From: Linnemannia hyalina
Taxonomy: Eukaryota; Mortierellomycota; Mortierellomycetes; Mortierellales; Mortierellaceae
Length of the DNA stretch: 64,000 nucleotides
NCBI GenBank assembly: GCA_019671135.1
Contig: JAHRHY010000006.1
Location: 434,001-498,000, forward strand
Direction: 5' to 3'
Part shown: piece after piece, positions 35,446 through 46,993 of the stretch
Numbering within the stretch: the stretch's first letter is position 1
Layout: every line of letters begins with the position of its first letter
The notes under the pieces: generated by a model
Told to the model about the DNA's origin: nothing
The model's database searches: none
Seen by the model: the letters and a program-made list of their open reading frames with translations, nothing else
Translations under genes and position numbers: made by a program

Positions 35446-36309
35446 AGAGTTGGGGTTCATGACCCTTGTCATTTTTTTTCGTTACTCTTTTTGTTTTTGT
35501 TTTTGTTTTTGTTTTTTTCATCCGTTTTGTTCTCTGAGTCCTTGTTCAGAGAGCGATTGTAGCTGCTGTGTTTTTTGTTAATTAAAAGCATTTCCATTCA
35601 GAAGCACGAGGAGTTGGTGTAAATCATTACCATACAGCGTTTTTTTCTTGGTGCAAAAATAAATAAAAAAGAATGACAGAATGAGTTGAGAAGGTGCGAT
35701 CGAAGACAGGATAGACGAGAAAGCGAAATAGGAGCAATTGAAAGGGCGACGCTGGCTTTGATAAGAGATGGGCGGATGCAGAAGAGGGAGATCTGGAAAG
35801 AGGAGCGGTGGGTAGGTGGGGGGTGAATAGACCCACTTTCATGTGTCAATTGGGAGATCGAACAAACAAACAGGGCGTGGTAAAAATTGGGAGATGGAGG
35901 AGAGAGGGAGGGAGGGAAGGACATTTGATTGCCAATGACCACGTCCACACCAAACAAACGGGAGGATCAATTGTTCGCTGCTGGGATGAATGTTGTCAAA
36001 AGAGGAGCAGGCTGTTTTTCGCATGGGTGTTGTGTGGTTCGGACATTGTATGTCAATGAATGATGATTGTCCGAAAGGTGCGGTGCGAGAGCGGGGTGAA
36101 CATTCTCCCCGAGAGAAGAGAGAGAGAGAAGTCTGCCTACGGGTTGGGCTGAGGGATTCTTTCGTACTTTTCCTTTCCCCTGTCTGCTCCGCCTCGTTTG
36201 TTTTTTTCTTTTCTTTTCTTTTTTCTTCATTACTCTCATTCATTCTCATTGCACTGTCATCTCTCACTCCCACACTCTCCACTCTCTCACTCTTCATTCA
36301 TCAGCACTT

Positions 36310-36345
<36 letters not shown>

Positions 36346-36463
36346 CTGGACTTGCATTCACCCACTCACTCAACAAAACAACTTCCTTCTTTCTCAGGAA
36401 CAAACAAGCAAACAAACAAACACAGCAACAAACAAAAAAAGGAGTGACCAAAATCAATCAACC
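35446..36463. other. intergenic, promoter and leader of DDHD phospholipase
   Basis: T-rich terminator-like tract of TTTTTG repeats near 35485-35520, purine-rich stretch 35880-35920, and a homopolymer in the leader of the next gene. No gene seen. Confidence 0.5.
36312..36345. repeat. 34-base poly-T run
   Basis: An uninterrupted T run in the pyrimidine-rich leader about 120 bp upstream of the DDHD phospholipase start. Its length is prone to sequencing and replication variation. A 21-base A run lies nearby in intron 1 (36665-36685). Confidence 0.85.
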
Positions 36464-39400
36464 ATGTCTGACACTGGTGCAACCATCAACCAGGGTGACA
36501 CCGCCTCTTCTCCAACAACCCCACAGGCACAACAGGCACAGACGCAAGAGCCTTCACCACCAACTGCTAAACCTGATCAGCAACAACCTCATCGTAAATG
36601 AACACCCTCATCTCTCCCCACTCTGGGCAAACACATCCACTCCGACAACGTTTTGTTCATCAGGAAAAAAAAAAAAAAAAAAAAAGTCTTGACTGTTCCT
36701 AACCTGTCGTCCTATTGGTCTCGCAACTTTTTGTGTGTCTTTAACAACACTGTTTAGAAGCGCATCATGTTATCTTTGTGGTCCACGGAATGGGACGCCA
36801 GCTCGAAGTTCCCTTTGGCAACTACGAGAAGAACGGTAAAATAGAAAAATAATTATACAGCATGAAGTATAGCCCGCCTTTGATCTTCGATTCTCCTCTT
36901 TTTCCTCACACCCACTCTCCTTCTTCAAATTGACTTCTGACTGATAGTGAGCTACTTTGTGGACAACACGAGAACAGTGCTGCAGAGCCAGTTCCATGAC
37001 CTGGAGACAGACGTCCACATCATCCCCATCGAATGGCATGCCAAGCTGCATTCCATGGTCGATGAGCGCATGGCTCTCACCTCCCTCCGCACCGTCCCCA
37101 AAGGTACAATACAAACAATCTCGGAAAAATAGCGCAAGATGAAATGAAGAACGATCAAGATGTATTTATTTACCCTTTTCACATTTTGCTCGATGACTGT
37201 TGAACATAGTGCGGTTGGTGATGAACGATTACATGGCGGATATCCTGTACTACTTCAACCCACACTTTGGAACGCAGATTCTACAGATGATTGTTGAGGA
37301 ACTCAACGAGGCCTATGATACGTTTATGGAGAAGCATCCGGATTTCAATGGCAAGATCTCGGTCTATGCGCTTTCCCTTGGAGGAGTCGCCATGTTTGAT
37401 ATCCTTACCTGTCTGGACGACGATGAACCCGAAGATATGTCTCAGTCAGCTACTACTTCTACTTCGACCTCAGATCGGCAGGATGGAGCTACGGCTCAAA
37501 CAACCGGAACGGAAGATGTACAGGAACCTCCAGCAAGGAAGACGCGGGTCAGGAAGCAGGATCAGCCAAAGTTCAGAGCTGTGATCCCAAAACTCAAGTT
37601 CAGACCCGAGCACCTCTTCACCGTCGGTTCTCCCGTCGGTACGTATACCATCGCTATCACACAAACAGGTTTGAAACTATATGTATTTTGGCTCACAATT
37701 GATCATCATTACCTGTTTCTTGAACCACAATCCTGTTAGGCGCGGTGATGGTAATGCGCAATTTGGATTGGGAAACATTCCACCCGCCAGATGACATTAT
37801 CCACCACAACCTCTTCCACCCCTTCGACCCACTCGGATACAGACTCGAACCCCTCATCGACCCCGTCTTTGCCGGCATCCCAGCGGCCGCCGTTAGCTCT
37901 TATCAATCACAGCTGTTTCCTTCATTGTCGTTACCTTCGCTTCCGTCATTACAACTTCCGGAATCGATCTCTGCATTCTGGGAGAATCGTGTGCCGACGT
38001 TGCCCAGACCCTCGATCCCGACGTTGTCGAGTATTTCGTTGATGACTCAGTCGCTCAAGGCCGGACGGTGGCTTCCGGGAAGTGGGGCTAACAAGGATGA
38101 TGAGGAAGGATCTAGTTCCTCGCAGGACTCTGATAGTGACGATGATCACCAGGAGACCTCAACCTCAGCTGCAACTGCTACTACAACCCCTGCGGGAGCG
38201 TCGTCGCCTGCCACTTCTGTCAGCAATAGTGACGCTGAAGAGTCGCCTTCGAAGGATGTCAAGAAACAGGAACAAACCGACTCCATAATGACCTTCATGG
38301 ATGGTGGAGACGCCTCAGTCAGCGAATTCATGGGAGCAGCCACTGCAGCGACCTATCTGGAACAAACCGAGGACCCTTCGAATTCTGGATCATCAGGTGT
38401 TGCGAGACCAGCCGATGCGGCAGCCATTAAAGCACAGAACGATACCACGACCAAGTCACCCCGGGATGGGCGCCAGCCACCTGCTAGAAGACCTAGTGTT
38501 GGACCCCGTCGGATCAGTAGCCGTGTCGAGGATGATGAGCAGCGGCGTGAAGCTGGTGAGGGTGCTGCTACTGCGGGAGCAAAGAGGACTATGTTGGATG
38601 TTGCAGAAGAGTCAGTCCTTGGTATGAAAGATGGCGGTACACCAGCGACTGCTCAGGAGATGGCGTTAGGTGCTGGTGCAAAATCTCATGTTATTCAGGA
38701 GTCCATTATTCGATCTATGCCGGAAGGTGAATCCTCCAGCAACAGCGCAGCTGATGCCGACAATGATATCAAGGCGGACGTTGAAGGCACCACAACTAGC
38801 AAAACCAGGAAGAACGTCCATGTTGAGGGACGGGCGACCAAGCTGCCTTATCGGATTGACCATGTCCTTCAGGAGACGACTGTGGATCAGTACACGAATG
38901 AGTACCTGTTGGGTATGCGGAGTCATTTCAAGTACTGGGGCAACAGGTAAGCTACATTTGTCTGTGTCGGTAGTGAGTCGTCATACTGTTGTCATTATTG
39001 CTGCGCCTTTGTTCATTCTATGAACAATTTTTTTTTTATTTAATCTAGGGATGTGGCATACCATATTTTGAAGACGATGTTGGGACCAGTGGATCTCGAG
39101 GCTGAAAAAGAGGTCCTGGACCTGAAACTGAACGCACCTGCGCAACCACCACCATCGTCAACAACCACCAACACACCACAGGAAGCAGCAGCCGAAGCCA
39201 AGGCAAAGACACTGGCGATGGCATCCAGTACCGGTCGCGCTGCGGGTCGTGCTACTGCTGCAACTATGCGTTCGCGGAGCGGGACGACTGGATCTGTGTC
39301 GGATAGCGATGTCAAGAAGCAGAACCGGATGTCGTTCAGTTTCTCGTTCTTCAGTGGTGGACAGAGCAATTCGTCGACTGACGATGTTAGAGAGCAGCAG

Positions 39401-39895
39401 ACTGAGGAGGAGCGGAGGAAGAGACGGGAGAGACAGGAGGCTGTGGATGAGGATTTGGCGATGATGGGTGAAGAGGGGGAGTTGTTTGGATACAGATATT
39501 CTGATGAAGATGGAAGCAGTAGTAAGGCCAATGAGTCAACGACTAAGACGTTGTTCCAGAGTTCTCCTTGGTCCTCGAAGCGTGGAGATGGGGATGATGT
39601 TATGCAAGAAGCAGATTCTACGTGTACATGGACGACCAGTACCACTATGATGACCACCACGACGACTACCGCGAGGACGAGTGGAACTAAGAGACGGATT
39701 AGTGTTGAGAGGAAGGCGTCATCTACAGTGGGCACGACTTCTTCGACCGCTTTTGTTGCCGTTCAGAAGAAGGTCAAGGGTGATAGTGAGAGTAGTGAGA
39801 GTGGAGGGGAAGATGCGGTTGCGGTGGAGGTAGATGTCCCTGAGTTGGCGCGGCCTGCCAAGCTGCACCATCGTGCTACTCGTGTTGAGGAGTAA
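36464..39895 (+). CDS. DDHD-domain phospholipase (PA-PLA1-like)
   Basis: Likely hydrolyses the sn-1 acyl chain of phosphatidic acid or other phospholipids, like the iPLA1/DDHD family and its yeast relative DDL1. Exons are 36464-36593, 36758-36835, 36948-37103, 37210-37638, 37740-38946 and 39049-39895; the product is 948 residues. HHVIFVVHGMGRQLE at about residues 46-60 starts the hydrolase fold. The nucleophile Ser is at about 177 within ALSLG; relatives usually have S/G-H-S-L-G, so the His before Ser is replaced by Leu. HPFDPLGYRLEPL follows. The DDHD part is split over exons 5 and 6 (RIDHVLQE, then RSHFKYWGNRDVAYHIL), and the four name-giving residues can all be assigned. Insertions rich in Ser, Thr and Asp separate the parts, and the C-terminal 280 residues are low-complexity. 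It lies next to the acyltransferase gene on the same strand. Confidence 0.9.
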
Positions 39896-40768
39896 CTAGC
39901 GTTGCGATTGCTGTTGCGCGCTTTTTATATGATTGAAAATAGAATAACTGCAACCTCCTTTTCTTTGCACGCTTTGAACGCTTTGCTCCTCGCACGGGTC
40001 CTGTTTTTCTTTTGCATTGTTTTGCATGAAGCTGATGAACACCATCAGTTGGCGACAGAAACCTTAAAATGCGTTCTAGGTCGTATGAAAATTATCTCTT
40101 CCCCACCTTGGACCTTGCGTGTGAAACCCCATCCAATGCTCTTTCCATATGCCTCATGCTAATGCACACATGCTGCTAGTGCAGTACTCGTCTCTTCCCA
40201 ATGCTTTTTCTGCAGAGGTGACTTTTGTTTAACCGTAGTATTTCATGCTCGTGAGAGTGCACGAGTATTACTTATATGCAATCTGTCCTCCTCGTCTCTT
40301 CGCCCTCGTCTGGCCGATGCTTTTGTGCTTTTGTTGTGTTGTCAGCCCACTTGCTTGGGTCCAAACTGTCACTCTCTCTTATCGTACCGCTCGGGACCAT
40401 TCGTCCATTTGTACTCCTGCTCTGTACACATACAGTGCATCCAGACAGACCCCGACACACATCCTTTCTGCCATTTATTCCCGCTGTCGTCCACCAACCC
40501 CACTCGTTTATCCTTTCTCATGGTCTGACTTTGGACTTTGTACTCTTGTACTCTTGTACTCCCGTCTTTTTCTTTTCCTTCCCTTCTCCTCTTTCTTTCT
40601 TTTCTTTCTTTTGTTTCTTCGACACTTTCCTCTTCTTCTTTTCTCTCCCTTTCCCACTTCCTTCAGTTTCCTTCAATTTCCTTCACTCTCCTTCTCGCTC
40701 CCTCCTTTTTACCCACCTCCCCCTTTCTTCGCCCTCAACTCACTCTCTTTTACCGTTCCCTCACTATC
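39896..40768. other. intergenic, pyrimidine-rich leader
   Basis: From about 40550 to 40765 the plus strand is almost entirely C and T, a long leader of the kind seen before other genes here. An in-frame ATG at 40538 would translate this tract into Ser/Leu/Phe-rich sequence and is rejected as the start. Confidence 0.5.
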
Positions 40769-43700
40769 ATGACCGCATCACATCCCTTCCACGTTCGCCC
40801 CCCTCTTCACCACCAAGGGGCAGGGTCACCAGTAGGACACGCCCAGCACCACAACCATCACCACGTCCACCATAACCACAACCCTTACAACGCCAGCCAT
40901 AACCAACACCACCCCTACCACAACAATGACGAGGCCCCATCCCATCACCAATACCAATACCACAATCCACACGCCCAACCCCACGACGGTAATAACGGCG
41001 ACGATGGAGACCATTACTACAGCAACCATATTCACACGGTCCACGAATACGACCAACCGACAGAAGAGAGCCCACAACCAAGCGCCCTCTGGCTCCTGAG
41101 CCATCCCTCTGTGAACCGGGAACTCCAACGGATGGCGATACGACTGGTCGAACGTCAACGCAGGACGGATGATTCGGGCGTCTCGCCGTGTTTGTTTGTC
41201 GTCCTTCCCAAGACGAGTCAGGGACTCTTTAGCGCCAGTGCCAGTGCGGGCGCGGGCGCGGGCGCGCGGTCCTACCCTTCTCCATCTCTTTCTCCCAGGG
41301 CGACCAATGCGGGACGAAGAGACAGGGATGAGGAAGAAGATTATTGGTTGTATTTTTTATGCGATTTTATGATGCCTGAGAACACCAGTCCCATGCTGCA
41401 TGTCTGCAGCCCGCCCCTGCCTCCTCCCCCTCATCCTCACCTGTCGTCGTCTTTTGCCCAAAGAGGATACCCCAAGCATGCCGACCCTCACCTCTCACAC
41501 TTTATCCCCGCTACTTCTGCCAGGACAAGGACGTACCCAGGAGGGTACCAACTGCGAAACCTGGATGAGTTTGTTGACATCCACGCGTTACCGATGCTCA
41601 GTCTGCTCTACCTTGTCGACCAGGCGAATACACATGGCGACGATGCGGAGTGGACGGATAGGATCCGGGGTGGGATCCGGTTCTTGGCCGAGAGGTGTAA
41701 AGGGGATCTGGTGGATATCTTTGAAGAAGATACACAGGTCTCGCCCAGCCCTGAGAGGGATTCTGAGGGTGGGCAGAGTGGATTCCAAGATGAGTGGGAT
41801 GGAGATGAGGAGGGTGGGGATGAAGGAGAGGGAAGTGAGGATGAGGAAGAGGAGGAGGAGGAGAAAAATCAAGGGGACGAGGAGGAAGATCAAGGGGATG
41901 AGGAGGCGGAGAGTGAGTTGATGAGATTGCGGGAGGATGATTTCCGGGACCCTTGGAGAGTTGCAGGAAAGTCTTCTACAAACCGCTACAGTAGTAGTAG
42001 TTTGGACGGTATCAACTTTGACAACCTCGACCTCAACCGCCATTCCCACAACGCCACATCGAAGCCAGAGCCCTCAGCATCAGCTGAAGGAACATCATCA
42101 GGGGGTGTTCTGATCCTAGGAGCAGACGTGCTGTGCCAAGTAAACCACCCCTTCATCCCAGGCGGAATTCTGTGGCTCTGCGAGGCCCACAACGAGATGC
42201 TCTGCAAGGGTATGGCCGCCGAAAAGCTCCGTCAGTTCATCAAGTCCAAACATGGGAACTGTATCCCCATGGAGAAGAGTGCCGAGATCCAGCTCCACAA
42301 TCGAGTGGATGCGAGGGTGTTTTATCGGATGCTGGATGAGTACAAGTGTGTGATCAAGTTGAAGATTGGGTTGGATTGGGTCGGTGGTGCAACAGAGGAG
42401 GATCTTTGGGAGTTGTGTTGGGCCATACATTCATCGACTGTGAGGGATTTGACTGTTGATTGCGGTGGTGGAGGTGTGTCGTTTAGGCCGCTGCTGGGGA
42501 TGATGTGTCGGTTGGGGTTTGTGGCGTTGACGGTCGAGAACTATGATGGGACGTTCTTGTCGCTGGATGAGCCCCTCGTCACTCACAGTACCGCCCGTCG
42601 CAGGAGCAACAGCGGCAGCAACTACAGCAACAACGAAAGCCCTACTGTCGACGCCCAATTCTCCTTTGTCGACTTTCGTACATCCCCAACGATCATGCCG
42701 CTCCCGGACAATATCCAGCTCAAGAAACTGACGTTCCGACATTGGGCGCGAGTGCCGGATCGGAGGGCGATCGTTAACTTGGTCCAGGTGTTGCCTAACC
42801 TGACGGAATTCGAGACGATGACGGATTCTGTCGAGAGGATGTGTGAGGCGATTTTGGATGAGTTGCAGGTCCAGGCACATACTGGGAGCAAGGTCCGGAG
42901 CAACGACAGCGAGCACTACCATCATCCGTTTTCGCTCTTGAATCTGATAGAGGTCGGCCCGCTTGGATCCAAGGCGGAGTTCAAGTTCTCGAAACCCTCA
43001 GGATCGGAGGGCAATATCAAGATCCTGGAGACCCATTGGAAGACCAACCAACCACTGCAGGGACAGGCGCTTCTTCAACAAGCGATAGGGTTGGAGACAC
43101 TCGAGTTTACAAAGTGCGTTGGGTTATGGGAGATGAAACCCGAGTTGCAGCGGATTATTGGGTGTAATTATTCGACGCTGCGGAAGGTCGAGATTGTCTG
43201 TACGACGGAGTGGATGACGGATGTGTGGGTCTTTCTGAGACAGGAGTTCATGCAGCCGACGATGGTTCTTGGCTCGTCGGGGGGTAGTAGTGCTGGCTCG
43301 TCTGCTACGGGGTCGTCTTCCTCATCACTGGATGCCACAGGATCCCATCGTCGTCGGGTCTCGGCAGGATCGGACAATAGTTCTTCTCGTCGCCAACATC
43401 AACGTCCAAGACACAGGAGTCCCGTCCATTTACTGATCCACGACGGTGCAGGACACGTCCTCGAGTCCCCCAATGCAGAACTGTACGGCCAGACGACTCT
43501 GTCACTCGACCAGTACGACCATTCCTTCCGTCCACAACTCGAACTCCAGAGCCAGATCGCGAACCGGTTACGGATCAGTTCCTCGCTGAAAGACTTGACA
43601 CAGTTGAATCAGTTAAGTCAGGATGTGGGAGATATTGCACTCAGGGCGTATCAGGCCGGGGTTGTGCTCTGTCTGCAGGAGTTGGTTGTTCATTTGACAA

Positions 43701-44143
43701 GGGAGACGTTTGACGATGTCGGGTTTTTGGAGGCGATTTGGGTATTGATGGGACAGATGTATGGGCTTCGATCTCTCACCATCCAGTTGCACAACGACAA
43801 CAACACCGAGCAAGGACACGCCAGGAGCAGCAGCCGGGGTGTTAAAGGGCGACAGGACGCGATGCCACGCCTACTACTGGAAGCTTTCCGACGCCTAGGA
43901 CGGATCGAAGTGGGACCCTATTGGAATGAGCGGTTCGAGCGGTGGATGCAGGAGCTGCTTGTACAAGAGATGTTGCCCATCCAGACCGGAGTCACTTTCC
44001 CTTCTGGGTTACTTGTTCAGGGCGGGTTTGTGTTTGGGGCTGGCGAAAGTCTTTTGTGGACTGAGGGTGGCGGTGGTGGTGGTGGTAGTGAAGGCGCTGA
44101 GGTGGTGGGAGTTGTTTATTCGTTGACTTACTATCGTCCTTGA
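40769..44143 (+). CDS. expanded-family LRR-like protein with His-rich N-terminus
   Basis: Function unknown; single exon, 1124 residues from the ATG at 40769. Residues 1-90 are strongly His/Asn/Tyr-rich (repeated HHNH and HNPY patterns), with no copy of the exon-1 module. The middle domain follows: CLFVVLPK, then a Gly-Ala insertion, YWLYFLCDF, and GYQLRNLDEFVD. These landmarks align with the pseudogene at 21.5-21.8 kb. A long acidic tract (runs of Glu and Asp) precedes LWLCEAHNEML, the counterpart of the C-x2-H motif. Leucine-rich repeats then start at IGLDWVGG and end near the C-terminus, with a Ser/Gly-rich insertion. No signal peptide or membrane segment. The His-rich start could bind metal, but that is a guess. 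Confidence 0.85.
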   Translation: MTASHPFHVRPPLHHQGAGSPVGHAQHHNHHHVHHNHNPYNASHNQHHPYHNNDEAPSHHQYQYHNPHAQPHDGNNGDDGDHYYSNHIHTVHEYDQPTEESPQPSALWLLSHPSVNRELQRMAIRLVERQRRTDDSGVSPCLFVVLPKTSQGLFSASASAGAGAGARSYPSPSLSPRATNAGRRDRDEEEDYWLYFLCDFMMPENTSPMLHVCSPPLPPPPHPHLSSSFAQRGYPKHADPHLSHFIPATSARTRTYPGGYQLRNLDEFVDIHALPMLSLLYLVDQANTHGDDAEWTDRIRGGIRFLAERCKGDLVDIFEEDTQVSPSPERDSEGGQSGFQDEWDGDEEGGDEGEGSEDEEEEEEEKNQGDEEEDQGDEEAESELMRLREDDFRDPWRVAGKSSTNRYSSSSLDGINFDNLDLNRHSHNATSKPEPSASAEGTSSGGVLILGADVLCQVNHPFIPGGILWLCEAHNEMLCKGMAAEKLRQFIKSKHGNCIPMEKSAEIQLHNRVDARVFYRMLDEYKCVIKLKIGLDWVGGATEEDLWELCWAIHSSTVRDLTVDCGGGGVSFRPLLGMMCRLGFVALTVENYDGTFLSLDEPLVTHSTARRRSNSGSNYSNNESPTVDAQFSFVDFRTSPTIMPLPDNIQLKKLTFRHWARVPDRRAIVNLVQVLPNLTEFETMTDSVERMCEAILDELQVQAHTGSKVRSNDSEHYHHPFSLLNLIEVGPLGSKAEFKFSKPSGSEGNIKILETHWKTNQPLQGQALLQQAIGLETLEFTKCVGLWEMKPELQRIIGCNYSTLRKVEIVCTTEWMTDVWVFLRQEFMQPTMVLGSSGGSSAGSSATGSSSSSLDATGSHRRRVSAGSDNSSSRRQHQRPRHRSPVHLLIHDGAGHVLESPNAELYGQTTLSLDQYDHSFRPQLELQSQIANRLRISSSLKDLTQLNQLSQDVGDIALRAYQAGVVLCLQELVVHLTRETFDDVGFLEAIWVLMGQMYGLRSLTIQLHNDNNTEQGHARSSSRGVKGRQDAMPRLLLEAFRRLGRIEVGPYWNERFERWMQELLVQEMLPIQTGVTFPSGLLVQGGFVFGAGESLLWTEGGGGGGGSEGAEVVGVVYSLTYYRP

Positions 44144-44761
44144 GTGTTTTTTTTTGTTCTTTTGTTTCCTTCTTTCGTAATTTTATATTTTACTATTAAA
44201 CACTATCAGTACCAATACCGTCTGACATGCAGTGCCATTGGGGATGAGTGCAATGAACCACCTCCTTCTATTCCAGTCGTCTTGGCCCTGCTTTTTTCAC
44301 TACCCCCCCCCCCCCAGAAGGAGTTTCACCTTGACTTTCTCGCGTGCTTTGCCTGCAGTGGTCTTCTGATGAGGGCAGTAGAAGGTTGATCCACTTCCAA
44401 GTGCCATCATCCCTCTGCCTTTGATTTTGATCCCAGGCACCATTACCATTACTGATAACTTTGTCTGTCTCGCTGAGAGATCAGAAATACGTTTGTGAAA
44501 ACGTACAAAACATGTCAACAACCACTCTTTCCACCCCTCTTGCAGCTTGACTGGACCTTGTTTAAATGAAGACAATCGTGATACCTGTGAGGCACAGCGG
44601 TCTTTCGAAGATGCACATAGGGAGGCAATTGACGGGAATGGGAGCGTAGGATATGGGTTGAAACAAAGGCCAGCAATAGATTTCTCATCGGGATTTTCTT
44701 CTTTTATTCAGTGTGACGCACACTCTCTCTGTCTCTGTCTCTACTTTGTACCTGACGAACC
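44144..44761. other. intergenic, no gene seen
   Basis: Contains a poly-C run near 44304-44316 and the promoter of the carrier gene. Confidence 0.5.
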
Positions 44762-46493
44762 ATGGCAGCTGATCCATCAACAACCACACCCACTGTCCCT
44801 CACCAAGACACAACCTCTCATTCACATCCACTTCCACACTCACAACAGCCACACACACCCTCATTACCACAGTCTACATCAACAACTAAATACATCACCA
44901 CCACCACTAACAATGCAAGCCATGACACAAAAATAAGTCAGCGTTCAAGCATAGCGGAGGGAACACCAACTCTGTCCAAGACAGAGACCGTCTTCTGTGG
45001 AGCCTCTGCAGGCGTGGTATCGCGCTTCGTCATTGCCCCTCTCGATGTTGTCAAGATCAGGTTGCAGGTATGCTTGCCCTCGTTGATACAACACGTCCGT
45101 ACTACTAGTAACAGAAGTCAATACTAATATGACCATTTTCTGTTCGTTCTAATACAACACAGATGCAAACACATAGGAAGGATCTACCGACACTGTTGAA
45201 GCGGAAAGGGGGCTCGTCAGGAATTGAATCTGCAGCGAGTGCAGCGTCGAGGCAACCACGGTACAAGGGCATGTTCTCGGGGATGGCGCTGATCGTTCGG
45301 GAGGAGGGCATCCGAGTAAGTCCCTTATCGATCCCATTGCATCATCATACCCAACCATTAAAAAAAAATACTCACGAGATAACCTTTTTTTTTCGTTGGG
45401 GCTAAAACGTGGATAGGGACTGTGGAAGGGCAACATGGCCGCGGAATATCTTTATCTCACATACAGTGGGATCCAGTTCCTGGTCTACCAACAAACAAAG
45501 GTCTTTCTCAAGAAATCGGCCGATATATCTGCTCAAAAGGCTGTTGCCGTAAAGTCCATTGGATCTGCATCGTCAACAACAGCAGCAGGAACAGCGGGGG
45601 TTGTAACAGGAGCTATCGTCGCAGCGCCCCTCAGCGCCTTTTCGACCATTGCAGGATCATCAGCTGTGCAGTCATTCGTCGCAGGAGCCAACGCAGGAAC
45701 AATTGCTACTGCCTGTACTTATCCTTTTGATCTGCTCAGGACCAGATTCGCCATCCAGCGCGATGTCAAGGTAACTTTTTCAAAAAGAATACTTCACCGC
45801 GCAATTAATTACTTGTAGGACCAAAAGAGCAACCTTGCTCACGCGCTTATTATTGCAAAATAGGTGTATACAGGAATCATACAGGCATGCGGACATATAT
45901 ATCGAGCAGACGGCTTACAGGGATTTTACCGAGGCATGACTCCAGCGCTAATCCAAGTGATCCCCTATATGGGCATGATGTTTGGGTCGTACGACAGCCT
46001 CAAGAACCTGGCATCCTGGCTGAAAAAGAAGGCGGACGTAGAGTCATCGTATTCCAAACGGACTATCACCGCGTCGCCAGGATCAGGAGCAGCATTATCC
46101 GAGAAAGAACGACCAGTCAAGTCGGTGGGGCAGTTTCTTTTGGGACTCGAGGACCTGCTCTGTGGCGCGTTATCAGGCGTGATCTCCAAGACGGGCGTCT
46201 ACCCTCTCGATATGGTCCGCAAGCGGCTACAGATTCAAGGATCCGAGCAACAAAAGTCAATGGCAACTAGTTTAGTCTCTGGAACTACGTCAGGATCGAA
46301 GGCGGTGGTGGTAGACAAGCTGCCGAAAACAGTACGGAGATGCATGGTCCACATCGCCCAGCGGGAGGGATACCTGGCTCTCTACAAGGGCCTTCTTCCA
46401 GGATTGCTCAAGGCAGCCCCAGCAAGCGCAGTGACATTTTTGGTCTTTTCTCAGGCAGGCGCATTTGTAGAAAAGTATCGCCGGACCAATTAG
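44762..46493 (+). CDS. TPC1: mitochondrial thiamine pyrophosphate carrier
   Basis: Imports thiamine pyrophosphate across the inner mitochondrial membrane in exchange for other nucleotides. Exons are 44762-45067, 45163-45315, 45417-45770 and 45864-46493, all phase 0; the product is 480 residues. Three carrier repeats carry the signature P-x-D/E-x2-K/R: APLDVVKIRLQ (about 92-102), YPFDLLRTRFAIQ (about 255-267) and YPLDMVRKRLQIQ (about 384-396). The segment GLWKGN-x3-EYLYLTYSGIQF matches the TPC branch of the SLC25 family better than the CoA or ADP/ATP carriers. It is longer than yeast TPC1 (314), owing to a Ser/Thr/Pro/His-rich N-terminus of about 70 residues, an Ala/Thr-rich insertion in repeat 2, and inserts around repeat 3. 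Substrate is assigned by family resemblance only. Confidence 0.88.
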
Positions 46494-46993
46494 ACATTTT
46501 TTTTTTTTTTTTTGCACGTTGATTCACAAGTCGTGAATAAAGATCTCTGTCGCTAGGATTCTTCACGCATTTTGTCTTTCATTGGGTGAGTGACGGCTAT
46601 GTGCAGCAGCGTGTCCGACAATGAGGCATTCATACGTGTGTGTGTGAAAGAACATATCCGCGGTGGGCAAGCGGTGCCTCCCATGTCATACATGACGTTT
46701 GTTTGATGACACTCTTTGTGCTGTGGTCAGTTCACACGGTGTATGTGTGTACGTGTACATGCACGTAAGTGTGTATGTATGTTATGTCTTTGACCACCTT
46801 TTTCATCCACTTATTTCTTGAACAACGCAGGTAAGAAATCTGAGCTCCCAAACAGACACAAAAGAGCAACCTTTGAGTTGGGCGAAGCATGCTCGTTGTT
46901 TAAAAGGGCACTAATCCCGCCCTGCGCCTCGAAAAATACGTCTTTTCCTGTTTCACCAGTGTCACGTATTCTTCACCACTTTTTTTTTCACAA
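46494..46993. other. intergenic, no gene seen
   Basis: Poly-T run near 46498-46513 just after the carrier stop, and a GT/AC-rich stretch around 46740-46780. Confidence 0.5.
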
